Below are positions 5,101 to 11,584 of a DNA stretch of 12,498 nucleotides, piece by piece. The translations under genes and the position numbers were made by a program. The notes under the pieces are model-generated. The model saw nothing but the letters and a program-made list of their open reading frames with translations, was not told the origin of the DNA and did no database searches. Numbering within the stretch: position 1 is the first letter of the stretch; each line of letters starts with the position of its first letter. This DNA is from JBQTKD01 sp052389435 (GTDB lineage Bacteria; Actinomycetota; Actinomycetes; Sporichthyales; Sporichthyaceae), in NCBI GenBank assembly GCA_052389435.1, contig JBQTIB010000144.1:1-12498 (forward strand), read 5' to 3'.

Positions 5101-6371
5101 TGAAAGCCCCTCGCGCGTTGTTGGCCGCCGCCGCGGTCGCCGCGCTGACTGCGGGATGCGCCGGTCCACCGGGCACGGCGGTCGCCGACGCGGTGGCGTC
5201 CTACGACCCGCAACCCGTCCCGACGCCACGCACCGACCGCTTCGCCAAGCCCGCCGGCCACGGGGCCGGCGGCGCCGCTCCCGCGCGGGGCGCGGTGGCC
5301 GATCTGAACGGGGACGGCGCCCCGGACCTGGTCGTTCCCCTGACGAACGGGGGCGCCGTCGCGGTCCTGCTCGGCGACGGCGCGGGCGGCTTCCTGCCCG
5401 CCACCCGGTTCGCGAGCGGCAAGGCCACCAGCGCGTTGGCGCTGGCCGACGTCGACGGGGACGGCGACCTCGACGCGGCGGTCGGGCACCACCACGTCGG
5501 CAACGTCGTCGTGCTGCGCGGAGACGGCCGCGGCGCCTTCGGCAAACCCGAGCGGTACGACACCTCGGCGAAGGACACGAGCGGCGCGCCGTGGGTGGGC
5601 TTTGCCGACGTGGACGTCGACGGCCGCCCGGACATCGTCGTGCTGGGACGCGAACTGCTGGTCCTTCGCAACACCGGCGACGGCGAGTTCGCCGCTCCCA
5701 CGCGAACCGCGCTCGGCCGCTCCGGCTACGCGAGCCTGGCCCTCGGGGACCTCGACGGCGACCGGTACCCGGACGTCGCGCTGTCGATGTCTCCGACCGG
5801 CCGACTGGCGGTCGCCTACAACGACGGCGCAGGCGGTTTCGCCAAGCCGGTCGCGGTCCAGACGGCCACCGAGGAGCCGCCGCCTCCGCCTGCCCCCGCG
5901 TGCGGCGGCGACGGATGCGCCCAGGCCGTCGGCGCGTTCGGCTGGACGCAGGTCGCGATCGGCGACGTGAACGCCGACGGCCGCCCCGACCTCGCGCTCG
6001 CCCACGCCCTCACCCCCGGCATCACGCTGCTTACCGGCGACGGCGCCGGAGGCTTCGCCGCCGCGCGTCGGGTCGGCGAGGACGCCCAGGGCGCCGCGGG
6101 GCTGTCGATCGCCGACCTCGACGGGGACGGGGTCCTCGATCTCCTCGCGCTGACCGGCGACCGCGGCCTGGCAATGCTGCGCGGTCTCGGCGGCGGGATG
6201 TTCGCCGACGCCGAGCGATACGCGACGGGCAGGCACGGCGCCGAGGACAACCCCTACCCCGGCCAGGGGGCCATGCTCGGCGACTTCGACGGGGACGACC
6301 TGCCGGACGTGGCCATTTCCGAGGTCTTCGCCAACCGCGTCGTCGTGCACCGCAACACTCCCGCCGAGTAG
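5100..6371 (+). CDS. FG-GAP/VCBS-repeat lipoprotein (predicted seven-bladed beta-propeller)
   Basis: This 423-residue protein begins with a lipoprotein signal (hydrophobic core, then L-T-A-G-C, Cys20), so it should be exported and anchored to the outer face of the membrane. Seven calcium-binding-type D-x-(D/N)-x-D-x-x-x-D motifs follow at residues 68-76, 117-125, 170-178, 217-225, 289-297, 339-347 and 395-403. They are roughly 45-70 residues apart, as in FG-GAP beta-propellers. Most blades end with a G-D-G-x-G-x-F turn. Between blades 4 and 5 there is a P-rich insert (E-E-P-P-P-P-P-P, 258-265) and a Cys268/Cys273 pair. Such proteins usually bind ligands or partners; no catalytic residues are visible. 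The gene starts with GTG and seems leaderless. The cyclophilin lipoprotein starts 10 bases after its stop, so the two are probably co-transcribed. Confidence 0.9.
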   Translation: MKAPRALLAAAAVAALTAGCAGPPGTAVADAVASYDPQPVPTPRTDRFAKPAGHGAGGAAPARGAVADLNGDGAPDLVVPLTNGGAVAVLLGDGAGGFLPATRFASGKATSALALADVDGDGDLDAAVGHHHVGNVVVLRGDGRGAFGKPERYDTSAKDTSGAPWVGFADVDVDGRPDIVVLGRELLVLRNTGDGEFAAPTRTALGRSGYASLALGDLDGDRYPDVALSMSPTGRLAVAYNDGAGGFAKPVAVQTATEEPPPPPAPACGGDGCAQAVGAFGWTQVAIGDVNADGRPDLALAHALTPGITLLTGDGAGGFAAARRVGEDAQGAAGLSIADLDGDGVLDLLALTGDRGLAMLRGLGGGMFADAERYATGRHGAEDNPYPGQGAMLGDFDGDDLPDVAISEVFANRVVVHRNTPAE

Positions 6372-6381
6372 CGTCCCGGGC

Positions 6382-7131
6382 ATGACGAGAACTCTGCGCA
6401 CCGCCGGCGTCGCCGCCGCGCTGACGATGGCCCTGCTCACCGCCGGTTGCGGGGAGGACGGGGCCGAGGCGATCTCCGAGCCGGCGCCGGCCGGTTCGGG
6501 GACGAGCCCCGGCGTGACGAACCCGAAGCCCGCCGCGGCGGCCGGCGAGTGCACGTATCGGGAGAACCCGGGCGAGGAGACCGGCGAGGCCAAGCCCACC
6601 CTGCCCAAGGGCAAGCCGGGCAGCGCGGCGAAGTACGCCACGATCTCGACCAGCCTCGGCGACATCGTCCTGGAACTCGACGCCGCCGCGGCGCCGTGCA
6701 CGGTCCACTCCTTCGTCAACCTGGCGCAGCAGAAGTTCTACGACGGCACGTTCTGCCATCGCCTGCTCGACGAGTCCGGCGGCGGCAACGACTACGCGGT
6801 ACTCCAGTGCGGCGACCCGACGGGCACCGGCTCGGGCGGGCCCGGATACCAGTTCGCGAACGAGAACCTCGACGGCGCGAAGTACGCCAAGGGCGTCGTG
6901 GCGATGGCGAACGCCGGCCCGGACACCAACGGCAGCCAGTTCTTCATGATGTTCCGGGACTCGGACTTCAGCCCCGACTACAGCCCGTTCGCGACGATCC
7001 TGAAGGGCGTCGACGTCCTGGAGAAGGTCGCCGACGGTGGCCGCTCGATCGGCGCCTCCGGTTCGCAGGACGTGCCCAAGACCAGGCTGACGTTCAAGAA
7101 GGTGACGATCTCCGAAACCAAGCCCGCCTAG
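6382..7131 (+). CDS. Cyclophilin-type peptidyl-prolyl cis-trans isomerase lipoprotein
   Basis: This 249-residue protein has a lipoprotein signal ending L-L-T-A-G-C (Cys23), a low-complexity linker to about residue 83, and a cyclophilin domain at 84-246. Family marks include F-C-H-R (124-127, with the catalytic-type Arg127), V-L-Q-C-G-D-P-T-G-T-G (140-150), G-P-G-Y-Q-F (153-158) and M-A-N-A-G-P-D-T-N-G-S-Q-F-F (175-188). It should speed proline isomerisation during folding of exported proteins at the outer membrane face. The Phe expected three residues before Gln142 is Ala139, as is usual in the mycobacterial-type lipoprotein subgroup, so activity is likely but may be modest. The start lies 10 bases after the FG-GAP gene, suggesting that the two lipoproteins are made together. 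The HAD gene starts 2 bases after its stop. Confidence 0.92.
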   Translation: MTRTLRTAGVAAALTMALLTAGCGEDGAEAISEPAPAGSGTSPGVTNPKPAAAAGECTYRENPGEETGEAKPTLPKGKPGSAAKYATISTSLGDIVLELDAAAAPCTVHSFVNLAQQKFYDGTFCHRLLDESGGGNDYAVLQCGDPTGTGSGGPGYQFANENLDGAKYAKGVVAMANAGPDTNGSQFFMMFRDSDFSPDYSPFATILKGVDVLEKVADGGRSIGASGSQDVPKTRLTFKKVTISETKPA

Positions 7132-7133
7132 CG

Positions 7134-7787
7134 GTGGCCGGCGCCTGGGCGAGCTTCGACTGCTACGGCACCCTGGTCGACTGGCTCGGCGGCATGCGCG
7201 TCGGCCTGCAGACCGTGGCCCCGCACGACGTCGACCGCCTGCTCGCGGCCTACCACCGCGTCGAACCGCGGGTGCAGGCCGAGCATCCGGGGATGCGCTA
7301 CCGCGACGTCCTCGCCGAAGCTCTGCGGCGCACGGCCGAGCAGCAGGGCGTCGCGCTGGTCGAGCCCGGCGCGGCGGTGTTCGCCGACACCCTGCCGCAC
7401 TGGCCGGTCTTCGCCGACGTCGGACCGGCCCTGGCCGAACTGACGGAGGCGGGCTGGCGGCTCGCGATCCTGTCCAACGTCGACGACGACCTGATCGCCG
7501 GCACGTGCCGCAGCCTGCCCGCCGAGTTCGATCTGATCGTGACCGCGCAGCAGGTCGGCTCCTACAAGCCCGACCCGGCGCACTTCCACCGCTTCCGCGA
7601 ACTGGCCGAGCCCGAGTCCTGGGTGCACGTCGCGCAGAGCGTGTTCCACGACCACCTCACCGCGGGAAGCCTGGGCATCCCCCGCGTCTGGATCAACCGG
7701 CGGAACGAGCCCGACCCCGGCGACGCCGCGGAGATCGAGTTGCCCGGCCTAGTCGGTCTGGCCGCGGCGGTCGCCCGCCTGACGTGA
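7134..7787 (+). CDS. HAD-superfamily hydrolase, haloacid dehalogenase type II-like
   Basis: This 217-residue cytoplasmic enzyme has the HAD core. Motif I is F-D-C-Y-G-T-L (8-14) with nucleophile Asp9 and Tyr11 in place of the second Asp, as in L-2-haloacid dehalogenases. Motif II is L-S-N-V-D (113-117, Ser114) and motif III K-P-D (145-147). A motif-IV region runs H-V-A-Q-S-V-F-H-D-H (165-174). The Tyr in motif I favours a dehalogenase-type rather than phosphatase-type subfamily, but actual substrates in such genomic proteins are usually unknown. The first acidic residue of motif IV is replaced (A-Q instead of G-D), which is common in this subgroup. GTG 7134 begins 2 bases after the cyclophilin stop without its own ribosome site, so translation is probably coupled. 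It appears to be the last gene of the three-gene operon. Confidence 0.88.
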   Translation: MAGAWASFDCYGTLVDWLGGMRVGLQTVAPHDVDRLLAAYHRVEPRVQAEHPGMRYRDVLAEALRRTAEQQGVALVEPGAAVFADTLPHWPVFADVGPALAELTEAGWRLAILSNVDDDLIAGTCRSLPAEFDLIVTAQQVGSYKPDPAHFHRFRELAEPESWVHVAQSVFHDHLTAGSLGIPRVWINRRNEPDPGDAAEIELPGLVGLAAAVARLT

Positions 7788-7934
7788 CGTCGGCGTCACC
7801 CGAGGTCGGCGGACGCGCCGCGTCGACACCGCGGATTGATCACACCCCACGGCGGAATCGCCTACGGCGCACGGATGTTCACCCGCCGGGGGACCGTCCG
7901 TAACAGTTCCCCGCGAGTGTCGACCCGACGCAAG

Positions 7935-7974
7935 GGTGCGCGCGGCCTTCGTCGTCGCGCACCGTCCGGGGGGA
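7935..7974 (+). promoter_or_regulatory. 5' hairpin and ribosome site deciding the GNAT start
   Basis: GGTGCGCG (7935-7942) pairs perfectly with CGCGCACC (7956-7963). Four bases later comes the purine-rich GGGGGGA (7968-7974), placed correctly for GTG 7978. This ribosome site rules against the upstream in-frame GTG at 7936, which lies within the hairpin. The hairpin could affect translation. Confidence 0.55.
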
Positions 7975-7977
7975 CAC

Positions 7978-8583
7978 GTGAACGAGTTTCAGGCGAGCAG
8001 TCAGCCGACGACGATCGCGCCGCCGATCCTTCCGGCCGCTCGGGTGGCCCCGCACGCGCACCGGCCGGAGCCCACGCCCGCGCTCGAGTTCCGCTACCTG
8101 CAGGACACCTTTCCCGACTGGGATCGCGTCGAGCTGTTCGTGTCGCGCTGCGATCCCGGTGCCCTCCGGACCCGGTTCTTCGTCACCGGCGAGATGGACC
8201 CCGACGACATGCTGCGCATGTTCTCCCGCTACCTGCTGACGGGCCCGCCCGAGGGCGTCGCACTCCTCGCCTCCGTGGGCGAGGAACCGGCCGGCCTGCT
8301 CAACTTCATCCCGACCGGTCCGCGCATCGCCGAAGCGGGCGTACTCGTCGCGCCGCGTTTCCAGCGCCGCGGCGTCGGACGGGCGCTGGTGGCCGAATTG
8401 GGACGCGACCCCCGCTGGAGCGGCTGGACCATGCGCGCGGTCATGCAGTGGGACAACACCGCGGTGCGTGGCCTGGTTCGATCGCTCCCGGGCTCGCGGC
8501 GGACGGCTTCGTTCGCCTCCGGCTGCGTCGAGGTGGACCTGCAGCCTTTCGGGCCCGAAAACGACCTCGCCGCGCCGATCTGA
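7978..8583 (+). CDS. GNAT-family N-acetyltransferase
   Basis: This 201-residue protein contains a GNAT fold in its C-terminal two thirds. The acetyl-CoA pyrophosphate loop is at 122-134, V-L-V-A-P-R-F-Q-R-R-G-V-G, with the R/Q-x-x-G-x-G/A signature as Q-R-R-G-V-G. The downstream region W-D-N-T-A-V (158-163) matches the usual helix that follows strand 5. The first 35 residues are Pro/Ala-rich and probably disordered. The acceptor substrate cannot be predicted. I chose GTG 7978 because a strong GGGGGGA ribosome site precedes it. The 190-base gap after the HAD gene suggests an independent transcript. It converges on sodN with 35 bases between stops and no evident terminator. Confidence 0.82.
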   Translation: MNEFQASSQPTTIAPPILPAARVAPHAHRPEPTPALEFRYLQDTFPDWDRVELFVSRCDPGALRTRFFVTGEMDPDDMLRMFSRYLLTGPPEGVALLASVGEEPAGLLNFIPTGPRIAEAGVLVAPRFQRRGVGRALVAELGRDPRWSGWTMRAVMQWDNTAVRGLVRSLPGSRRTASFASGCVEVDLQPFGPENDLAAPI

Positions 8584-8618
8584 CGCAGAGTCAGGCCGAC
8601 GCGGCGGAAGAGGTCGAA

Positions 8619-9011
8619 CTAGGCCTTCTTGGTGGCCCAGAAGATCTCGGCGATCTCGTCGATCTTGGCGAGCAGCTGGTCGGCCACGGCGACGTCGGTC
8701 GAACCCTTGGTGCCGCCGGCGCCGGCGAGCTTGGTCGCCTCGTTGAACAGCTGGTGCAGGTTGGGGTAGGCCTCGAAGTGCGGCGGCTTGAAGTAGTCGG
8801 TCCAGAGCACCCACAGGTGGTGCTTGACCAGGTCGGAGCGCTCTTCCTTGACGGCGATGGCACGCGACTTGAAGGACGCGTCGTCGCTGGCGTTGTGCTT
8901 TTCGATGGTGGCCTTCACCGACTCGGCCTCGATGCGGGCCTGCGCCGGGTCGTAGACACCACAGGGCAGGTCGCAGTGCGCGTTCACGGTCGGAATGTGC
9001 AGGAAGCGCAT
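8619..9011 (-). CDS. sodN: Nickel superoxide dismutase precursor
   Basis: This 130-residue cytoplasmic enzyme converts superoxide to oxygen and hydrogen peroxide. The diagnostic nickel hook H-C-D-L-P-C-G-V-Y starts at residue 12. After removal of the 11-residue propeptide (M-R-F-L-H-I-P-T-V-N-A), His12, Cys13 and Cys17 become His1, Cys2 and Cys6, the nickel ligands, and Tyr20 becomes active-site Tyr9. Further conserved segments are K-H-H-L-W-V-L-W-T-D-Y-F-K-P-P-H-F (about 63-79) and the C-terminal I-F-W-A-T-K-K-A. The mature length of 119 is close to the 117 of Streptomyces SodN. The propeptide is shorter than the 14 residues of Streptomyces coelicolor. The divergent sodX protease gene supports the assignment. 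A TAGTGT -10-like sequence (9059-9054) would give a leader of about 36 bases with an AAGGGA ribosome site. Confidence 0.97.
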   Translation of the reverse strand: MRFLHIPTVNAHCDLPCGVYDPAQARIEAESVKATIEKHNASDDASFKSRAIAVKEERSDLVKHHLWVLWTDYFKPPHFEAYPNLHQLFNEATKLAGAGGTKGSTDVAVADQLLAKIDEIAEIFWATKKA

Positions 9012-9064
9012 CGGTGATTCGTCCCTTCGGCGGTTCGATCTTTCGTCACCGGGACACTACCCCC
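9012..9064. promoter_or_regulatory. Divergent sodN/sodX promoter region
   Basis: Only 53 bases separate the two start codons. On the sodN strand there is a TAGTGT -10-like box (9059-9054) and a GAAGGGAC ribosome site (9028-9021). The matching -35 would lie inside sodX and is poor. On the sodX strand no ribosome site precedes ATG 9065, so translation may be leaderless or weak. I see no recognisable nickel-regulator (Nur) palindrome. Confidence 0.35.
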
Positions 9065-9409
9065 ATGCGCATGGCCGACTCGTGGCGGTTCGGCCTCGTC
9101 CGGGTGGCGGGGACCTCGATGCTTCCCACGCTGCGCGAGGGAGACGTCCTGCTCGTACGCCGCGGCGCGAAAGTTCGGCCTGGGCGCCTGGTGATCGTGG
9201 ACCTGCCCGGCCGCGGGCCCGCGGTCAAGCGGGCGACCCACCGGGTGCCGGAGGGCTGGTGGGTGGAGCGGGACAACCCGGAGGCGGGCGTCGACTCTTG
9301 GCTCGTCGGCGCGATCGCCCCGCGGGACGTCCGTGCGGTCGTGACCTGCCGGCTGTGGCCGCCCGGCCGCCGTGCGGACCCGCGCGGCGCCGCGCCACCG
9401 CAGGCCTGA
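9065..9409 (+). CDS. sodX: Nickel-type superoxide dismutase maturation protease (S26 family)
   Basis: This 114-residue protein is a small signal-peptidase-like serine protease. It carries the S26 boxes: V-A-G-T-S-M-L-P-T-L (14-23) with nucleophile Ser18, the lysine region A-V-K-R-A (53-57) with general base Lys55, and the box E-like E-R-D-N-P-E-A-G-V-D-S (68-78). Such proteins, encoded next to sodN in actinobacteria, cleave the SodN propeptide to free the nickel-binding histidine. There is no clear membrane segment, fitting a cytoplasmic substrate. ATG 9065 and ATG 9071 are both possible. An upstream in-frame GTG at 9014 would leave no room for a sodN promoter. The Pro/Arg/Ala-rich tail (99-114) is not part of the domain. 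Its stop is 4 bases from the stop of the convergent lipoprotein gene. Confidence 0.9.
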   Translation: MRMADSWRFGLVRVAGTSMLPTLREGDVLLVRRGAKVRPGRLVIVDLPGRGPAVKRATHRVPEGWWVERDNPEAGVDSWLVGAIAPRDVRAVVTCRLWPPGRRADPRGAAPPQA

Positions 9410-9413
9410 CGGA

Positions 9414-10079
9414 TCAGTCCTCGGCGGAACCGTCGAGGATCTTGCGGTCGCCGAGGTCCTTGGACAGCACCACGTCGACCGCCTTGTACTTGGCGATCTG
9501 GATGCACATCGCGTCCGGCTTCGCCGGGTCCGAACCCGCGCGCAGCGTGATCGTCACCGTGTCGGCGGTCTCGACGACCTTCGCCGAGTCCAGCACCGAG
9601 CACGGCTCGACCCCGCCGTAGAAGTAGATCCGGATCGTGCGGTCCGCGCGCACCTCGGAGGACTCCCACGCGACGGGGTGGGTGTTGGCCATGCCGGGGC
9701 GCGGCACGACGATCTCGGCGGTGCCTGCGGTTCCGGGGCGCGCCTTGCCGGCCGGCTCCTGGGACGACGGCGGTTGGACCGACGGGGATTCGGTCGGCGG
9801 CGACTGCGCACCGGCGTCGAGGTCGACGATTCCCGTGCCGGGCGAACCGGAGGTGCCGCCGCCGCTCGAGCCGGGGACCTCCATCCCCGGCGAGCCGGCG
9901 TAGTCGCCGGGGGCGTCGGTCGCGGCGTCCCCACCGGGAGTGGGCGTGCCCGCCGCGCCGGAGGCCGAGGTCCCCGTCCCGGGAACGCCCGACTCGGCTA
10001 CCACCTGCCCGTCGCCGCCACAGCCCGCCAGCGCAAACGCCAGCACCGCAACACCGGCGGAAACACCTCGCGACACCAT
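9414..10079 (-). CDS. Lipoprotein with conserved uncharacterised C-terminal domain
   Basis: This 221-residue protein has a lipoprotein signal (A-F-A-L-A-G-C, Cys20), then about 100 residues of Gly/Pro/Ser/Thr-rich linker (22-122), and a compact domain at 123-216. In that domain R-T-I-R-I-Y-F-Y-G-G-V-E-P-C (147-160) is followed by a strand T-V-T-I-T-L-R (174-180) and a second Cys192 in A-M-C-I-Q-I-A. Cys160 and Cys192 could form a disulfide outside the cell. I recall similar G-G-V-x-P-C lipoproteins in actinobacteria but no assigned function. A strong GAGGGGG ribosome site precedes ATG 10079 by 7 bases. It lies 71 bases downstream of the histidine kinase gene on the same strand, with a small hairpin in between, so it may share that transcript. 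It converges closely on sodX. Confidence 0.8.
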   Translation of the reverse strand: MVSRGVSAGVAVLAFALAGCGGDGQVVAESGVPGTGTSASGAAGTPTPGGDAATDAPGDYAGSPGMEVPGSSGGGTSGSPGTGIVDLDAGAQSPPTESPSVQPPSSQEPAGKARPGTAGTAEIVVPRPGMANTHPVAWESSEVRADRTIRIYFYGGVEPCSVLDSAKVVETADTVTITLRAGSDPAKPDAMCIQIAKYKAVDVVLSKDLGDRKILDGSAED

Positions 10080-10096
10080 CGGAAGACCCCCTCGCC

Positions 10097-10113
10097 GTCG
10101 CCCGACGGGCGAC
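10097..10113 (-). terminator. Small perfect hairpin between kinase and lipoprotein genes
   Basis: GTCGCCC and GGGCGAC pair over 7 bases around a 3-base loop, just ahead of the lipoprotein ribosome site. It could be a weak terminator for the kinase operon, an mRNA processing site or a leader structure. No T-run follows. Confidence 0.35.
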
Positions 10114-10150
10114 TCCCCTGCCTACCAGACGCAGCACGGGGGCCAAACGT

Positions 10151-10912
10151 TCACTCCGCCGGCGGGAGCCAGATTTCGAAGACGGACCCTTCGCCCTTCG
10201 TCGAGCGCACGCCGACGGTGCCGCCGTGCTCTTCGACGATCGTGTTGACGATGGCGAGCCCGAGCCCGCTGCCCTGGATCGCCTCGCGACGGGCGTCCTC
10301 GGTCCGATAGAACCGGTCGAAGACGCGGGCCTGGTCCTCTTCGCTGATTCCGATCCCGGTGTCGGTGACGGCGAGCACGACGCTGTCGTCCTCGCACCAA
10401 CTCGACACCGTGACGCTGCCGCCGTGCGGGGTGAACTTCACGGCGTTGGCGATGAGGTTGAGCAGCGCCCGCCCCAGCGACTCGGGGTCGGCGTCGACGA
10501 CCCCGGGCTCGCCGCAGATCTCGACGGTCCAGCGCAGGTCCTTCTCCCGCAGCAGCGGCATGACCGCGTCCCCGGCCTCCGCGACGAGCTTGTCCATCGC
10601 GATCCGGACCCGGGTCTGCTCCGGTCCGCGGAACTCCCCGCGGGACAGCAGCAGCAGGTCCTCGGCAAGGTGGGCCAGCCGGTCGCAGTTGCGCTGGGCC
10701 ACCGCGACCAGCCGCTGCTGCTCGGTGTTGAGCTCGCCCGCCTCGCCGTCGGCGAGCAGTTCCAGGTACCCGCTCATGCTGGTGAGCGGGGTACGCAGCT
10801 CGTGGGAGATGGTCGAAACGAACTCGGACTTCATCCGGTCCAGTTCGAGCATCCGCTCGATCGCCCGGGAGTGGACGTCGGCGTCGACGCTCGGCGAGGT
10901 CATGCCCGTCAC
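10151..10912 (-). CDS. Soluble sensor histidine kinase (HisKA plus HATPase_c, no sensor domain)
   Basis: This 253-residue kinase starts with a short helix and the HisKA dimerisation domain, F-V-S-T-I-S-H-E-L-R-T-P-L (31-43), with phosphoacceptor His37. The ATP-binding domain follows: N box L-N-L-I-A-N-A-V-K-F (151-160), G1 D-T-G-I-G-I (184-189), F box F-D-R-F-Y-R (198-203) and G2 G-S-G-L-G-L-A-I-V (214-222). There is no transmembrane segment, PAS or GAF domain, so it is cytoplasmic and must take its signal from a partner. GTG 10912 is preferred because it overlaps the response regulator stop as GTGA, the usual arrangement for coupled translation. ATG 10903 is the alternative. It probably phosphorylates the receiver encoded just upstream. 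Confidence 0.92.
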   Translation of the reverse strand: MTGMTSPSVDADVHSRAIERMLELDRMKSEFVSTISHELRTPLTSMSGYLELLADGEAGELNTEQQRLVAVAQRNCDRLAHLAEDLLLLSRGEFRGPEQTRVRIAMDKLVAEAGDAVMPLLREKDLRWTVEICGEPGVVDADPESLGRALLNLIANAVKFTPHGGSVTVSSWCEDDSVVLAVTDTGIGISEEDQARVFDRFYRTEDARREAIQGSGLGLAIVNTIVEEHGGTVGVRSTKGEGSVFEIWLPPAE

Positions 10913-11295
10913 CAGTCCGCGGTGACGGCCCGGTCCTGGAGCGACATCTCGACGAAGTGCAGCAGCGCGCCGCCCATGAAGGGCTTGGTCAAATACCGCG
11001 CCCCCATCGCCAGGCCCCGCGCAACGTCTTCCTCCTGCGCCCGAGCGGTCAGGAAAATCAGCGGCATGAAGCTGGCGCCGGGCAGGTCGCGCAGGCGCTC
11101 GGCCAGCTCGAACCCGTCCATCTCGGGCATGCCGAGGTCGAGCACGCACAGGTCTGGACACGGCCGGTTCTCCAGCGCGGCGAGCGCGCCGGGACCGCTG
11201 GTGGCGGTCAGGAGTTGATGTCCGGCACGGGTGAGACGAATGCGCACGAGGTCGAGGATGTCGGGGTCGTCGTCGACGGCGAGGATGCGGGCCAC
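10909..11295 (-). CDS. Single-domain response regulator (CheY-like receiver)
   Basis: This 128-residue protein is a receiver domain only. The acidic pocket is D8-D9-D10, the phosphoacceptor is Asp53 in V-L-D-L-G-M-P (51-57), the switch threonine is Thr83 in L-T-A, and the conserved Lys104 lies in T-K-P-F. No DNA-binding or enzymatic output domain follows, so it must act by protein contact or pass phosphate onward. The GTG start at 11295 has a good GGAGG ribosome site nine bases upstream (11309-11305). The kinase gene overlaps its stop by 4 bases, making a two-gene unit with possible extension to the lipoprotein gene. The 289 bases upstream carry two inverted repeats that resemble DevR/OsdR-type operators. 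Confidence 0.92.
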   Translation of the reverse strand: MARILAVDDDPDILDLVRIRLTRAGHQLLTATSGPGALAALENRPCPDLCVLDLGMPEMDGFELAERLRDLPGASFMPLIFLTARAQEEDVARGLAMGARYLTKPFMGGALLHFVEMSLQDRAVTADW

Positions 11296-11401
11296 GGCTT
11301 TCTGCCTCCGGGAGGGGTCACGGGGTCTTTGCCTGCTCTTCGGACTCCCGGGCTCGTGCCTTGAGTGCGCCGCGCCGATAACCCCCGACCTCGGGAAAGA
11401 C

Positions 11402-11439
11402 GGGCCGTAAGGCCCCTACCGCCCCAGGCCCTTCGTCCC
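11402..11439. promoter_or_regulatory. Two DevR/OsdR-like inverted repeats
   Basis: GGGCCGTAAGGCCC (11402-11415) and GGCCCTTCGTCCC (11427-11439; GGGACGAAGGGCC on the other strand) lie with centres about 24 bases apart. Both keep the G-G-G-x-C ... G-x-C-C core of the DosR/DevR dormancy box (TTSGGGACTWWAGTCCCSAA), the first with about 14 of 20 matches. They lie about 107-144 bases upstream of the response regulator start. Such GC-rich palindromes can arise by chance in this genome. Confidence 0.3.
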
Positions 11440-11490
11440 GTCGTTGCGCGTTCCGGGGCTATGACCTGGCCCACGATCGCGTCGCACGGG

Positions 11491-11519
11491 TTGCACATGA
11501 AGTTAGGTAAGCCTAACTT
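11491..11519 (+). promoter_or_regulatory. Promoter overlapped by a DtxR/IdeR-type iron box
   Basis: TTGCAC (11491-11496), a 17-base spacer and TAACTT (11514-11519) form a good promoter for the gene starting at 11585. AAGTTAGGTAAGCCTAACTT (11500-11519), a perfect 8-base-arm palindrome, covers the spacer and the whole -10. It closely matches the TTAGGTWAGSCTWACCTWA iron box of DtxR/IdeR. Iron-loaded repressor would block RNA polymerase directly, so expression should rise when iron is low. Confidence 0.8.
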
Positions 11520-11584
11520 GGTCGTGCGCCGCGGAGTTCGTTCCGCGGCGACCACACTTCGCCCAGGGACGGGGATCGCCGACG

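Noticed and set aside
4454..6385. A 643-residue plus-strand open frame
   Set aside because: The product is Arg/Gly/Pro-rich and overlaps the FG-GAP gene in another frame as well as the antisense of the SRPBCC gene. It is a GC-driven shadow.
6447..7133. An N-terminal extension of the HAD protein through the cyclophilin gene
   Set aside because: The extension is a low-complexity Arg-rich shadow of the cyclophilin frame. HAD motif I begins nine residues after GTG 7134, the normal place.
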